Shown: positions 1 through 11,391 of the stretch, piece by piece | Position numbering within the stretch: position 1 is the stretch's first letter | Layout of the letters: each line of letters opens with the position of its first letter | Assembly (NCBI GenBank): GCA_007844125.1 | Contig: CM017557.1 | Location: 57,903,357-57,967,356, forward strand | Direction: 5' to 3' | DNA length: 64,000 bases | Source of the DNA: Sinonovacula constricta | Taxonomy: Eukaryota > Mollusca > Bivalvia > Cardiida > Solecurtidae | Translations under genes and position numbers: made by a program | Notes under the pieces: generated by a model | The model's database searches: none | Seen by the model: the letters and a program-made list of their open reading frames with translations, nothing else | What the model was told of the DNA's origin: nothing

Positions 1-30
1 AAACTGAGAGAATCAGTAAAGACAGAACGA

Positions 31-235
31 TCTAGTATGTTTTTAACTCGTTGGACCCGAGTGACGCGTTGAAACGGCACGATTAACAGCTCCCTCATGC
101 CGGGAGACGCCTTATCGCGTCGCGTTTTACCTGTGTCTGGCACCGAGTGCCGCATTAATGCGGCCGTGAAAATGTCTCGGCGCCTGACGAACGCCGCTTT
201 AATGCGCGCATCACATATGCTGGTTTAAACTAATG
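31..235. other. CpG-dense segment at the left edge
   Basis: About two dozen CpG dinucleotides occur in roughly 200 bases, including TCGCGTCGCG and several GCC/GGC-rich words, in an otherwise AT-rich window. No coding frame is visible. It could be the edge of a promoter-type CpG island of a gene to the left, or part of a repeat. Only the composition is seen; the function is inference. Confidence 0.35.
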
Positions 236-540
236 TTTTCAAACACTTTCGAGTCTCGGCCAATCAAGTTCATCGCAGTATCGTAAATGCAAGTGTCATC
301 TAAATCTAATTCTATGGGCTTAAATCCTTTTTGTTACTTATATATTGTAGCGAGACAACAGAAAGATCGACGACTTTTTTTCTAATTTACATATAAATTG
401 AAACATTTCGCGGCTGAATACGATCGTATAAGCAGTTTTAAAACGATAAATAAATACAACGGATTTCAGCCAATCAGAAACGTCGTTACATCATATATTG
501 GAATTTTATGTAACCCGGATTTAAACACAATGAATTAATT
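236..540. other. No recognisable feature
   Basis: AT-rich sequence between the CpG-dense edge and a MITE copy. I see no gene, RNA or repeat here. Confidence 0.4.
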
Positions 541-1095
541 GTGAATAGCCAACAAAACCTCTGATGGGTTAATGCAAAACTAATTACCTGCTGGTAAGGA
601 AGTGAGACAGTAGGCTTAAATCCATAAACATTAATATTAGTGATAATGTGGATTGTTTACTGTATGATCCCTTACATACATTGTATTCTTTATTACATTA
701 ATTACAAGATGTCAATTTTGTAACTGCATGATTATGTATTTATTTCATAGTAATATTTGGTTTTGAAAATACATGAGAGTTACAAGTTTTGGTATTCAAA
801 ATGACTTAAAATGAGTCTGAAGGACATTATTCTGACAATGAATGACTTTTAAATTGCTTTTGTTAGAAACGTTTCGGTACATTTTACAAACTAAATTAAT
901 GAAAGAAATAACAAAATGTATAAGAAAAAACAAAATCAAACCAACAAAGTAAGAAAGAAAACAAATAAAGATATATATAAAAGAACTGATAGAGTAATTT
1001 CTGGTATTTTAGATTGCGTAATTGGTTTATTCACAACTATTTCCTTTACAAACTGTGAATGACTATGTTTAACCCCCAAGCGTTTTGAGATGCCT
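541..1095 (+). mobile_element. Truncated TTAA-type MITE, copy 1
   Basis: This segment is the reverse complement of most of the element at 4145-4982. Shared blocks include the CCTCTGATGGGTTAATGC region, the GATCCCTTACA block and the TGACTTAAAATGAGTCT block. It ends in GAGATGCCT followed by TTAA (1096-1099), exactly as the full copy does. The other terminus is missing, and about 110 bp present near the end of the full copy is absent here. Confidence 0.75.
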
Positions 1096-1524
1096 TTAAG
1101 GTTAAGTGTAAATCCAAAATGACGTGTTTATTGTGTTGTGTATACACCGACCCCCAATATCTTACACTGACCAGTAATCCACACCAGATGGTGAAATGCC
1201 TCTGGGGGATGACTGGTTAATTGGCTGTAGGGCTCAATGATGGAATAAATGTTGTACATAACAAAGCTATGTAACTACCTAAGTATGTGCTACTGTGGTT
1301 TATAATTACACACTGAGCTGACATTAAGAATATATAAGTTGTTGTCAAGTAAAAAATAGTATCTATCATTCAATAGTAGAAATAAATAACTTCAAAAATA
1401 AATAATTTTATCATCCAAGAAGGATATTACTTTCTAGTAAATATGGGTGTAAGGACGTAATAATTAGTACGAACATATTCTGTTATTTTTTGGCAAAATG
1501 TTCGTGCGATAAAGGTCTTGACAA

Positions 1525-2200
1525 GAATTAAATCTCATTCAGGTCTAGGGTTTGAACCCAGAACCCTTCGACCCCGAGTCCATAAACTTAACCTCTTGAC
1601 CAAGAACACTTAATCTATGATATAAATGTTTTCTTGGTGTAGTACAAACGTCTCTTTAATGATCATCCAAATCGTAAAACAATATCTTTTTCAACCTCTG
1701 TGTGGCGGCGTTTCTCTTTTGGCGTTGTTTGCCACACAGATATGTATTTCAAAGAAATTACAATCCTTTTTTGTGTTTAAACAATTGCTATATGGCATAA
1801 GTAATAAATGCCCTTTTCCGTCAATATGTGTTATTTTTATTTCAATACATACTAGTACGCTCAGTCGTTAGCCATCTCATTGTGATCAATACATAAAACA
1901 ATATCTTTTTCAAACTTGTCATTACGGGTCTAAGATTTGAATTGGGAACCATCATATCCTAAGTCAAATAACTTAATCTCTTGACCAAGAACAATTCAAG
2001 CATATTATAGATGCTTTCTTGGTGTTGAACGTTTCTCGTATGCAAGTGAATTAAACATCCGAATCTTTAATAACATCCTTTTGAAAACTTATCGTGACGG
2101 GGCAAGGGATTGAATTTGAAACCCTCCTATCCAGAGTCTTAAACTCTTCGCCACAAACATTTCAGATATGCTATAAAAATATTCTTGCACGCTGGAAGCA
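1525..2200 (-). repeat. Three-copy degenerate tandem repeat with tRNA B-box-like words
   Basis: Three related blocks start near 1525, 1905 and 2075. Each has a TTTGAA-centred word resembling an antisense pol III B box (the first reads GGTTTGAACCC). The first two then share CTTAATCTCTTGACCAAGAAC-like and TTTCTTGGTGT words. They look like decayed SINE-derived units. Several short open frames across this stretch have no protein character. Confidence 0.4.
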
Positions 2201-3080
2201 CTTGAAATGCTATTTTTTGGACTTACAGAAATCGTTTATGTATCTTTACATTACATTTAAGTCAGATAATACCATGCATACTCACAAGACCGTTCAGAAA
2301 AAAAAAACAAAAAAAAAAACAAACTTTTTCTGGCTATGGCTGTTTCGTTGCTAATAGGTAATCTCAATTTGTAAGCATGCAGTCCGAACAGAGAAGGATG
2401 CACCAACGAGCATTCCTATCTACTTTCATAAGCAAGGGCGTAGAGAGTGTCTATGTACATTTACGTAAACATTTTTATATAAAAAAGAAATTAACCAAAA
2501 TCTCTCGTTTTTACCATGTTTTCATACATAACAGGCATAAAAAAGGGACGTCTTTTACCGAATAAGGACCGACCCGTATGTAACAGGGTTAGAAGGGGAG
2601 GTAAGCGTAAATGTGCACCGGAAGTAGTACCCCGGACAGTTTTCTGTTGTTGTTGATATTTTAATATAGATATTTTTGTTATTTCATGAAACAAAGCTTA
2701 GACATTTTAGAATTATAAAAACGCAAAAACTACACTCCTATGTTCATTCAATAATGGACTGATCCATTTAGGCAGGTTCTGATCATTGCATTGAAAATGT
2801 GCGGCTACAGTATGCAAAAATTACGGTCCATTTTTTCAGGGGATGATAACCGTTTTCGGGACACATAACTTTTATTCGCAGAGGCCTTGTTATTTGATAA
2901 TACAATGGTCTTTCTCATAATGTATAATTTTGAGGTTCCCAAAGAAACGGTTTGCTGTTAAATTGCTTCCAAAGTTGTGGCATTTACTATGGAGTAAAGA
3001 ACAAATTCATTTAGCGTCGTGTAACCTAGAAAGTCCGCAAAATAAACTTTCCCCACGTGCAAATTTCATTGAGCATTCCA

Positions 3081-3088
3081 TATATAGG
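3081..3088 (+). promoter_or_regulatory. TATA-like box of gene 1
   Basis: TATATAGG lies 61 bp upstream of the start codon at 3149, followed by a GC-rich stretch around 3090. A start site near 3110 would leave a 5' UTR of about 40 nt. The position fits a core promoter; the function is inferred. Confidence 0.45.
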
Positions 3089-3148
3089 CGTCGCGCTCCA
3101 TTCACATTTGACTCTCGACTTCCGACCTAACAAACTGAATTTTCTGCA

Positions 3149-3605
3149 ATGAATTCAATTGACATTAAAACTGTTGAAATGCATACTGGCGGTATGGCTT
3201 TAAGAATAGTTTATTCCGGAATTCCTGCCCTTAAGGGAGATTCAATTTTGGAAAAAATGGAGTTTCTTTACAAAAAATTGGACTGGATAAGGAAACTTGT
3301 GATTCTTGAACCCCGTGGTCATCGTGACATGTTTGGGGCACTTCTTGTCGAACCTGATTTGCCAGATGCTGATCTAGCGGTAATTTTTATGCACAATGAG
3401 CATTTTGCTAGCATGTGTGGACACGGTGTTATGGCCCTTGGTCGATACGCTATCGACTACGGTTTAGTCAAGAATCCGACCAGTCCAGAAACCAGAATAG
3501 TTATACAGTGCCCCTGTGGTCCCGTGGAAACGTTTGTGGAGTACAACAACGGGAAAACAGGAAAAGTGCGGTTTCATAGTGTTCCGGCATTTGTACATGA
3601 ACTAG
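3149..3605 (+). CDS. Gene 1 exon 1
   Basis: Encodes residues 1-152 plus one base of the next codon. It contains the substrate-binding N-terminal half and the first catalytic cysteine, Cys90. The donor is GTAAGT at 3606; reading past it gives an early stop in intron sequence. Confidence 0.9.
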
Positions 3606-4370
3606 GTAAGTCGTTTTTGTATCATTTACTGGGTTAAAGTAACAGATGTTGGTTGATATTATATTAATGATGGTTATGTTCATAAAAACATTCTGGTAGA
3701 ATCAAGAGATGTCCCACGCGCAGAGGCAACTCATCAAATGCAAGTTTTCACTTAAAGTGGTATTGGAAATCACGAGGAATGGTTCTCTCGGTGTTTTTTA
3801 ACAGTGATTCTAACCAATCGCATTAGGTCGCTGATGTATGGTTGATTTTTCTTTTCAATTATTAGTGTAACTTTTTTATTACTTTAAAACGAAGTATCTG
3901 ACAGTGTGGACCTTTGTTAAATAACAACATAAATAATTGTTACGTGAACAAATCTCGGAAATGTTGTTTATGTGTGTCCTAAATCTATGTGAAAAGTGAA
4001 ACATAAAACCCCGCTCTTGAGTATAAACATGCATTCCCCCTCTGAGTCATGCAGAACATTAAGCTTTATTGAAATTAAGAAAAAAAATAAGACCATATAC
4101 ATTTGAGATCACGTTATATCGTTATCACGAGAATCCGCTCTTAAAGGCATCTCAAAACCCTTATATAAGTGACCCCCCCCCCATTTATTGCCCCACCCAG
4201 CATGTGAGGGCATCTGTTTTCTGATAAGCCAGGCTGCCACAGTCTGTAACGATGTGTCTGTCACACGGGTATTGTTCAAGATCCAAGTGTAGGTATGCTA
4301 TATCTGGGGGTTGAACATAGTCATTCACAGTTTGTAGAGGAAACAGTTGTGAATATACCAATTACGCAAT

Positions 4371-4415
<45 letters not shown>

Positions 4416-7400
4416 CTTTATTTGTTTTCTTTTTTACTTTGTTGGTTGATTTTGTTATTTCTTTCATTCTTTTAGTTCTCATATATATTTTAAGTTATAT
4501 AATTTTATTTTGATTTGTAAAATGTAATGAAATGTATTTAACAAAAGCAATTTAAAAAGTCATTCATTGTCAGAATAATGTCCTTAAGACTCATTTTAAG
4601 TCATTTTGAATACTAAAACTTGTATCTCTTATGTATTTTTTTAAAATCAAATATTTAGCTATGAAATAAATACATAATCTTGCAGTTACAAAATTGACAC
4701 CTAGTAATTAATGCAATAAAGAATTTGTAAGGGATCATATAGTAAACAACCCACATTATCACTAACATTAATGTTTATGGCTTTGTGTAAAACTAGCCTA
4801 CTGTCTCACATCCTTACTAGCAGGTAATTTAGTTTTGCATTAACCCATCAGAGGTTTTACTGTGAAAGATTAGTACTATGTTGGCTAAAGACTCCCTGCA
4901 GTGATGACCAGCAATTAGCAGGTCTGGTCATAGCATGTGGGGGCCTGGCTCAGTGGGATACCACATTCCTTTCGAGATGCCTTTAAAGCGACAACTGTTG
5001 TAGAAATCCCACGTTATTTATTGATTGGGAACAACAACAATCAGAGTGACGTTCTTTACAAGTATCAAACTCGTACAATTTAGGTAATGTTGAAAATCAT
5101 CTTATAAGACTAAAGTATGAGTCTATGCAGACATTATGCGAAACATGCCTAGTCTGTAAATACATGTTGTTTGAATCTATTACTGGCTATTACATTAAAT
5201 GTCCCTATACATTCACGCATATTTTAAATTGTTAATTATGCACAACCCAAGCGCCTGCACAGAAACATAAACTGTAAGTGAATGAAGTACATTTTGCTTT
5301 GGTAATGAAAATGCAATATATTGTTATAAGAGATAACAGAAGATGATTTTTTAAATAATTTATTGATGATGAAAAAACAAGTTGTATAACACAAAAAACT
5401 TGTAAACGTATGTACATGTACACTCATACTGTATATGTAAGTTTAGCATTATTTAGTTGTTTTGCACCATTTAGTCGTTGAATTTATAGTATGACATCCT
5501 AAAACAATGACAGTTTGCATTTAGCACTAACGTAAACATATTTTAAGTAAGCAATCAATACAGTGATATCTTTTAATCTTCCGATCAATTAAAGAAAACA
5601 AACCCACTGTTAAGAGCATCAATAGTTGACACTTCTTTCACACGTTCCCGCAATACCCTCGATCTACAATGGCATGTTTGTAGCATGCAGCTGGTTTCGC
5701 GTCCAACTGTAACTTGATTCCAATTAACACCTTCTCAACAGGGTACAAGCAGTGATTAGCCTACCGCGTGACATTTCTGGTGTACGCGACAGACTGATCT
5801 AAAAATAGCTGCACCGGTGTTGCTACGCAGAGGTTAAACTAGCCTCAGGGAAGAGAATTACACGGCCGCTTACCGCTTCGCGGAGGAGTTGCTGCTTAGA
5901 GGTTATAATGCGCTGAAAAATACTGGGGGGAAATTTAACTGCCGCTGCTTAGAGGTAGCCGCTGCTTAGAGGTGCCGCTTCGAGAGGTTTTACTGTATTA
6001 ATATTGACGTATAGAAGCATACGTAGACATTCTCCATAAAAGATATAATATATTGCTTCATGTATTTGATATAAGCAAATTGTCATATAACATATTTGAA
6101 GATACATTTTAACACGTGCTTAATTGGACTAACACAAAAGCAGTGCTTTTCATTTTATTGGTGTTTTGTTTCCACCAAGGGTATGTATAAAATAATTTTT
6201 AAAATATATAAATATTAAGTTTGCGTCCGTGGCATAGTGGTAAAGTCACCGACTTTGACTGCTTAGACGCTCACCGCGTGGGTTCGAGTCTCGTTCGGGG
6301 CGAATAGTTAATGTTGGAAGGCCTTCCAGCTGACCTGCGGTTCTACCCCCCCCCCCCCCCCAAAAAAAAAGAATTGTCTGGGGGTCTTCTTCCACCAAAA
6401 TAGCTGGATGTCGCCATTCGACTTTACTAGGTCGCAGCGATATATTTAAAAAAACACAACAAAAACAAACAAAACAAACCAAAACAACATCAACAACAGC
6501 CCCCCAAAAACAAACACAAAAACAATGCAAAACAAAAAACAAATAAAAAAATAGTCATTCTTTTCTGGAAATGATATGCAAATAACCGATTTAAATTTTA
6601 CTTTAGCTTCTTAGCTCACAAGGTAGATATTTGTTTACAAGCGTTGTTAGGACCTTAATTAATATTTGTTTATTTTTTCGACGCAAATAATTGCCAATTT
6701 ATACAAAGTTTCCAATATTTTCTAGGTAAATGTAATTAAGATTTTTAATTGCTGTTTTTTTTCCAGCTAGATATAATAATTAAATTGTAACATCGGAACT
6801 TATTTATAAAGTTGTCATTTATTGCAACAAGATGGAAACTCAATAACAGCATATGATTGTTTGAAAAAGGCAAAACTAAAACCGTGATTCTAGGAATGAT
6901 GTTATGTATACAAAAAGAGCATGTTAAACGAGCTCGCGATAGAATTTAATTCCCAACTTGTGTTTATTTATTTGTAATTTATTGCAACAAGATGGAAACT
7001 CAATAACAACATATGATTGTTTGATAAAGGCAAAACCAAAGCCGTGGTTCTACGAATGATGTTATATATGCAAAACGAGCATGTTAAACGACCTCGCGAT
7101 ATAATTTAAGTTTCAACTCGCAAATGTATAAGGGCAATATATATATAGCAAAAACAACAACACCAGACGTGACAGTGAAGTAGAGGATTGTTATAAACTA
7201 ATACTATACAAAATGGTCCGGAGACACGCTTCCTTCTAGCTTTTGCATTTTGCGATGTCTAAAATGCATGCTGGTGAGTTTTTTTTTTTCAAACGAAAAT
7301 TGATACGTTTTACCACATCCTTAAATTGAGTGTATATTTAATGTGTACGATTGGACCATCTTGAATTTCAGGTGTTGCACGCCGGGTGCAACCCATCATA

Positions 7401-10400
7401 TAGAAACCAAACACTCATAAGCGTTATTCTTAAAAAAAACGATCATTGGAGACGTTGTTTTGTTTGAACAAATTTTTTTCACAACAATTTTTCTTTTCAA
7501 ACAGATGCTGTGCAAAGAACAATCCGCAAAAAAAAATCCTTTCGTCACAGATGTTGTTCTACTTTAGGCCAAACTTCGGGTTTCCTTTCTCGAAGACTCT
7601 TCACTGGACATGTGGCTAAAATAACCATTGTTTTACTAAATACTCAAAATTGCACATACATGTATATTCCCGCTGAGATTTATTGTAGTTTGCGCTAAAA
7701 CTGTACATACATTGGAATACAAATATAAATGAAAGCGCGGCAAGCCCTGAGATATTCCCTTTGATAGTGGTCACGTCTTGCGACAGTGAAACCCGGTGTG
7801 TTATTTAAAACACCCCTTCTTAAACTTCACAACTCTGCGTTCAATGTGGCTGACATAGGATAAGAAGAAGGTGAAAGGTCGAGGACCAAAGTCTACAGAG
7901 GTCTTGTAATCGTCTTGTATTGAAAGCAAACGGAATTCCTCGGGTAATTCCGTCCCCGGGACAACCATCCCTCGGATGTATGTGGTGCAATCATACTTAA
8001 AGAAATCACGATCGTTTTGTTCGCCGGAAGTCGAAAGAATATGCCTCAAATGTAGTTCGCACGAAACATAAACAATGGCGTCGTTTGACAGCTATTTTTT
8101 TTTGCTGCGCTTTGTAAATTAAAATTGGATGATTTAAATTAGAAGCAGCCAAAAATTGTAGTTACACTGCCATCGTACTATAGTGAGCTGTCATCGAGCA
8201 GAATTTTTTTTTATCTTCTGTTACAAAATAAGTCCTATTTAGAGAAATGGCCGAGGTGATTCGGCTACCAACATACATCCGAGAGATGATTCATGAATTA
8301 TCTGAGGTGTTCCGATTGGTATTGAAAGCACAACACGCACAGGATGCTGTATTTATACGCGCTCTTTATGGTGGTTTATATTTTGGGCGCCTATTCACCA
8401 ACCATTCGTATGTAAGAATTGGTCAAGTCATGGATTTTAATTCACAAGATATTTAAAGTATATTAATCTACATGTCCTTAATGTTACATTACACTTAAAC
8501 GTTGCAAAATCACATTCTAACTAAATACAAAGACTCAGTTTTCTTGGAATGAAAATGGTGACTTGAACCAACGAACTAGGGCATCAATGAACAGCATTTT
8601 TCAGGACCTGTTCATGTAACTATCGATTATTTGGTAATTTGAGAAAACCGTTTTAGTCCAAAACTGTCGGACACCACATTTAAAAATAATTTTCAATATA
8701 CTCATGATCAATATATAATGATCAAAGAAATCGGCGCATGGGCAGTGTCTTCTTGAAATCCCCCAAAAAGCAACATCGTATGATATGGGTACTTCATTGC
8801 TCCCTTCTTCACTGACTAAATGTCACTTTAATATTTAATGAACTCCAATTAAGCCCAGCAGTAGATTTTCACCTTACACATTAATTCCTATCAGATGTGA
8901 AGCTGGACATAGAGGGATTTGGTGAGATTGCAGTTGATGTCAGTTACGGAGGCTCCTTCTACGCCATCCTACCAGCCTCTCGTCTAGGACTCGACCTTCA
9001 TACGTCACCAGTGTCGGAATCAGCAAAGGCCGCCGCCAAGGTTTTAGGTAAAACCTCTGTTTTCTTTTATTATACCACACATAATTTCTTAAAACTATTG
9101 ACCATCAATAATAATAAGATATTTCTGTAGATTTTAAATTAACATTTCGAAGCCACATGACGGCGTTTCTATAATATTTCTATTCTATTCTATTCTATTA
9201 TATATATTTTCTGGTAACAATATGGTATGTTGTCTTGTAGAACGACGTGCTAGATTAGTAACGGCATCACCAGATCTGTTTATAAGGCATTTACAGACAT
9301 GCTTTTGTTTACGGTGGTGTCCGACAGTCTGGACCATGTTTACGTCTCGAAAAACCAAATACGTCATCATAACCCGGAAGGGTCTGTAAAATGCTTTGTA
9401 TTGAAGCCCTAGATCTGTGTGAACAGTGAAGAATAAATCCCGACACGTCATTGCAATTAAGTAATTTTCTATTAGGGACACGCTGCGTAGATTGCTATTT
9501 TTAAACGAAGAAAACCACGTGACAACTTACTTTTGAGATAACAATATATCATCATCTTGGAAATCCGCTCTGATGTCCGTATCTATTTTTAAGCAGAGAT
9601 CACTATTGTGCTAATTTATAGCTTTGGCAAGGATATTATATTTGAAATTTCTTTCTTCAATGAATACTGTCTAACAATATGGGTAGTCTTCCAAACAGCA
9701 TTTGCTTTCACTTAAGTATGAGTATTCAGAAACTTTGCCCACATTCCCCAAAGCAGTGGTAACATATTATTACATGTATTTGACATAGAATACAGCCTTT
9801 AAATCCAACACACGGCATGTTTGTTTGTTTATTGTTTATTGGGTTTATCGTCCCACCAACAGTATTTCAGTTATCTGGAGACGGTGTCCACTTGAAGCGG
9901 ATATAGTGCTGCCTTCACTGTGTATAGCATGCCGTGAACACCTGGCATGATATCACACCCAGTCACATTATCCTGACACCGGGCCAACCAGTCGTGGAAG
10001 TACCCTTATATTTGCTTGAGCGTTAGCAAGGGAGCTATACCACTACCATTTTTAACGACTTTGGTATGTCGCGGCACGGGATCGAACCCGGGGCCTCCCG
10101 TACCTGGAGCCGACGCTCTACCGATTGCGCTACCAGGTCCGGTCACACGGCATGAAAAACTTACAATTTCTTTGCAGAGGCAGTCAAAACGTCATTGACT
10201 ATTTCCCATCCCGAGAGTGAGGCTCTGTCGTATGTCTTCGGTACTATTCTGACCGATGGAAATAACTCAGGGGATTCGGCAGTGACCACGCAACTGATCA
10301 CGTTTGGAGACCAGGGGGTAGGATCTTGTTTTAAATACTTCGGAGTGACATAATTATATCAACGCCTAGCTATTGTTGGTGAAGAAAGACGTCGAAAGGT

Positions 10401-11391
10401 GTCAGGATAGAACCACCGACGTACCGCAGGTTACCTGGGAGGTTACCTGGCAGGTTACCTGGGAGGTTACCTGGGAGGTTTTCCCACATTTTAACCTTTA
10501 ACCCCGACAGGAACTCGAAAACATGCTTTGTGAAGAAAAGAAGCAAGGAGAGTAACAATCATGCGACTCTTTCATTTTGCCACTGGCACCAAATTCCGCA
10601 ATGCATCTAATTTAACTTTTATAAAACAAGCGCATACAGTTTCGTATAATACAACAGGCAAATAGTTAAAACGAAGGTGTTTTTTTTTAAATTTCCTTAT
10701 TTCGTTTTTAAGAGATATTACCCTCAACTTTTCAAATAAAATGTTTTTACTATAATTTTTTAAATTGAAATGCGTTATCGCCTTCGTGACTAGTATACAT
10801 AATATTGATATAATAAGAATCTATTTACATTTTATCCATTGAGAGCGTTTACGACTAATGAATGCACATAAACCATATTCAGAAACATGGCAATAATGAG
10901 TAAATGGGATTTCACATAATTTATATATTCTATGAAACACGCCTACGAGCAAGGGAGGTAACTAATATATTTCTATTCGTAAATAGGGAATACGTATAAT
11001 TACAATAATAATATAACGACAAATAAAGTATATCGAGACATATCGTGTCAATACTTTTAAAAATATAAATCTTTACTGGTAAAAAGAACACTATACAAGG
11101 AAGAGAAAAAAAATCTTTTTTTGGTTCCAGGTAGACAGATCCCCGTGTGGTTCCGGAACCACTGCCAGGGTCGCCCTGCAATACGCACGTGGAGAGATAC
11201 AGATGGGAGAGGTCCGGTCATTTCGAAGTCCTCTAGGATCCGTCTTCACAGCTCGTGTCGTCCGGCAGGTGAAATATGGTTGCTATGACAATGCAGTCGT
11301 CGTGGAGGTTAGTGGAAAGGCGAACTATACCGGGACCAGCACGTTCACCTTGGAAGATTATGACGTCATTGGACAAGGATTTATGATCTGA
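3149..11391 (+). CDS. Proline racemase / hydroxyproline epimerase family enzyme (4 exons, 336 aa)
   Basis: The exons are 3149-3605, 8895-9047, 10178-10317 and 11131-11391. They join in frame (phases 1, 1, 0) to 336 aa, near the family's usual length of about 350. The family uses two opposed acid/base residues. The first is Cys90 in MCGHG. The second is Cys256 in DRSPCGSGTTA. Other family marks are MHTGG at 11-15, EPRGHRDMFGA at 54-64 and the C-terminal GQGF. Cys/Cys is the pattern of proline racemases and hydroxyproline 2-epimerases; animal trans-L-3-hydroxyproline dehydratase (L3HYPDH) has Thr at the second site. The likely reaction is therefore D/L interconversion of proline or hydroxyproline, although dehydratase-type use cannot be excluded. 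No signal peptide is seen, so it is probably cytosolic. The start has G at -3 and no upstream in-frame alternative that makes sense. Confidence 0.9.
4145..4982 (+). mobile_element. TTAA-flanked MITE-like DNA transposon, complete copy
   Basis: An 838-bp element begins AGGCATCTC and ends GAGATGCCT, a perfect 9-bp terminal inverted repeat. It is flanked on both sides by TTAA (4141-4144 and 4983-4986), the target duplication used by piggyBac-type transposases. No transposase frame is present, so it is non-autonomous. It contains a (TA)n run at 4373-4412. A truncated copy in the opposite orientation lies at 541-1095. Confidence 0.75.
4373..4412. repeat. (TA)n microsatellite
   Basis: About 20 TA units inside the TTAA MITE. 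Confidence 0.95.
5820..5998. mobile_element. Putative DNA-transposon terminus with CGCTTAGAGG repeats
   Basis: Repeated GCTGCTTAGAGGT / CCGCTTCGAGAGGT words end in GAGAGGTTTTACTGTA. Read in reverse, this resembles ends that begin TACAGTAAAACCTCT, common on pogo/Tigger-type elements (from general knowledge). I could not find the matching opposite end. Confidence 0.28.
6221..6450 (+). mobile_element. SINE family A, copy 1 (tRNA-derived)
   Basis: The head has an A-box-like GGCATAGTGG and a B box GGGTTCGAGTC. The body runs through a poly-C/poly-A run (6346-6370) to a tail with CCACCAAAATAGCTGGATGTCGC. Related copies lie at 15390, 18566, 23092, 47655 and 55450. Confidence 0.7.
6346..6370. repeat. 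C16-A9 homopolymer run
   Basis: Sixteen C followed by nine A inside the SINE; a likely slippage or sequencing-error site. Confidence 0.9.
6798..7117 (+). repeat. Two-copy 160-bp tandem duplication
   Basis: ATTGCAACAAGATGGAAACT occurs at 6821 and again at 6981, and the following ~120 bases match with scattered substitutions (CATATGATTGTTTGA, GAGCATGTTAAACGA, CTCGCGAT). No protein is suggested. Confidence 0.85.
8578..8676 (+). mobile_element. Repeat D, partial copy
   Basis: Matches the right end of repeat D: GGGCATCAATGAACAGCA, then TTGAGAAAACCG, then CCAAAACTGTCGGACACC. The left half is not evident. Confidence 0.55.
8895..9047 (+). CDS. Gene 1 exon 2
   Basis: The acceptor TATCAG is followed by a phase-1 exon encoding VKLDIEGFGEIAVDVSYGGS and onward, the family's central DVSYGGxFY region. 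The donor is GTAAAA. Confidence 0.9.
9177..9196. repeat. (TATTC)4 microsatellite
   Basis: Four pentanucleotide units followed by TATATAT. Confidence 0.8.
9320..9674 (-). mobile_element. Repeat D (MITE-like), reverse copy
   Basis: In reverse it starts TTAGACAGTA, passes an AAAATAGATACGGACATCAG block and a TCACGTGG block, then a GGGCTTCAATACAAAGCA block, and ends CCAGACTGTCGG. The order matches the forward copies at 25454, 36623 and 41981. Imperfect terminal inverted repeats are centred on GACAGT/ACTGTC. Confidence 0.6.
9819..10146 (-). mobile_element. SINE family B, copy 1 (tRNA-derived)
   Basis: In reverse the head reads GGTAGCGCAATCGGTAGAGC (A box) followed by CCCGGGTTCGATCCCGTG (B box). 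The body ends in TAAACAAACAAA-type A-rich repeats. A second copy lies at 40825-41101. This copy ends about 31 bp before exon 3 of gene 1. Confidence 0.8.
10178..10317 (+). CDS. Gene 1 exon 3
   Basis: The acceptor TTTGCAG is followed by a phase-1 exon encoding EAVKTSLTISHPESEAL and ending FGDQG in phase 0. The donor is GTAGGA. A SINE ends about 31 bp before the acceptor. Confidence 0.88.
10429..10476. repeat. 12-bp tandem repeat, 4 units
   Basis: Four units of GGTTACCTGGGA with one variant, in intron 3 of gene 1. Confidence 0.9.
11131..11391 (+). CDS. Gene 1 exon 4 (terminal)
   Basis: Starts VDRSPCGSGTTARVALQ after the acceptor GGTTCCAG. Carries the second catalytic cysteine, Cys256, and ends at TGA 11389-11391. 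Confidence 0.9.
   Translation, partial: VDRSPCGSGTTARVALQYARGEIQMGEVRSFRSPLGSVFTARVVRQVKYGCYDNAVVVEVSGKANYTGTSTFTLEDYDVIGQGFMI

Larger units (their letters stand above)
3606..8894 (+). other. Gene 1 intron 1 and its content
   Basis: A 5.3 kb intron holding a full TTAA MITE (4145-4982), a putative DNA-transposon end (5820-5998), a SINE (6221-6450), a 160-bp tandem duplication (6798-7117) and a partial MITE-like repeat (8578-8676). Small open frames at 7801-8049 (-) and 8247-8456 (+) match nothing I recognise. Confidence 0.7.

Noticed and set aside
7801..8049. 82-aa frame on the - strand in intron 1 of gene 1
   Set aside because: It has a protein-like composition, but I recognise no domain and no convincing flanking splice sites.
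8247..8456. 69-aa frame on the + strand in intron 1 of gene 1
   Set aside because: Short, single and without recognised motifs; including it would break the phase between racemase exons 1 and 2.
10016..10140. tRNA gene in the reverse strand
   Set aside because: The A and B boxes belong to a SINE with a long non-tRNA body and A-rich end; a second copy shows the same structure.
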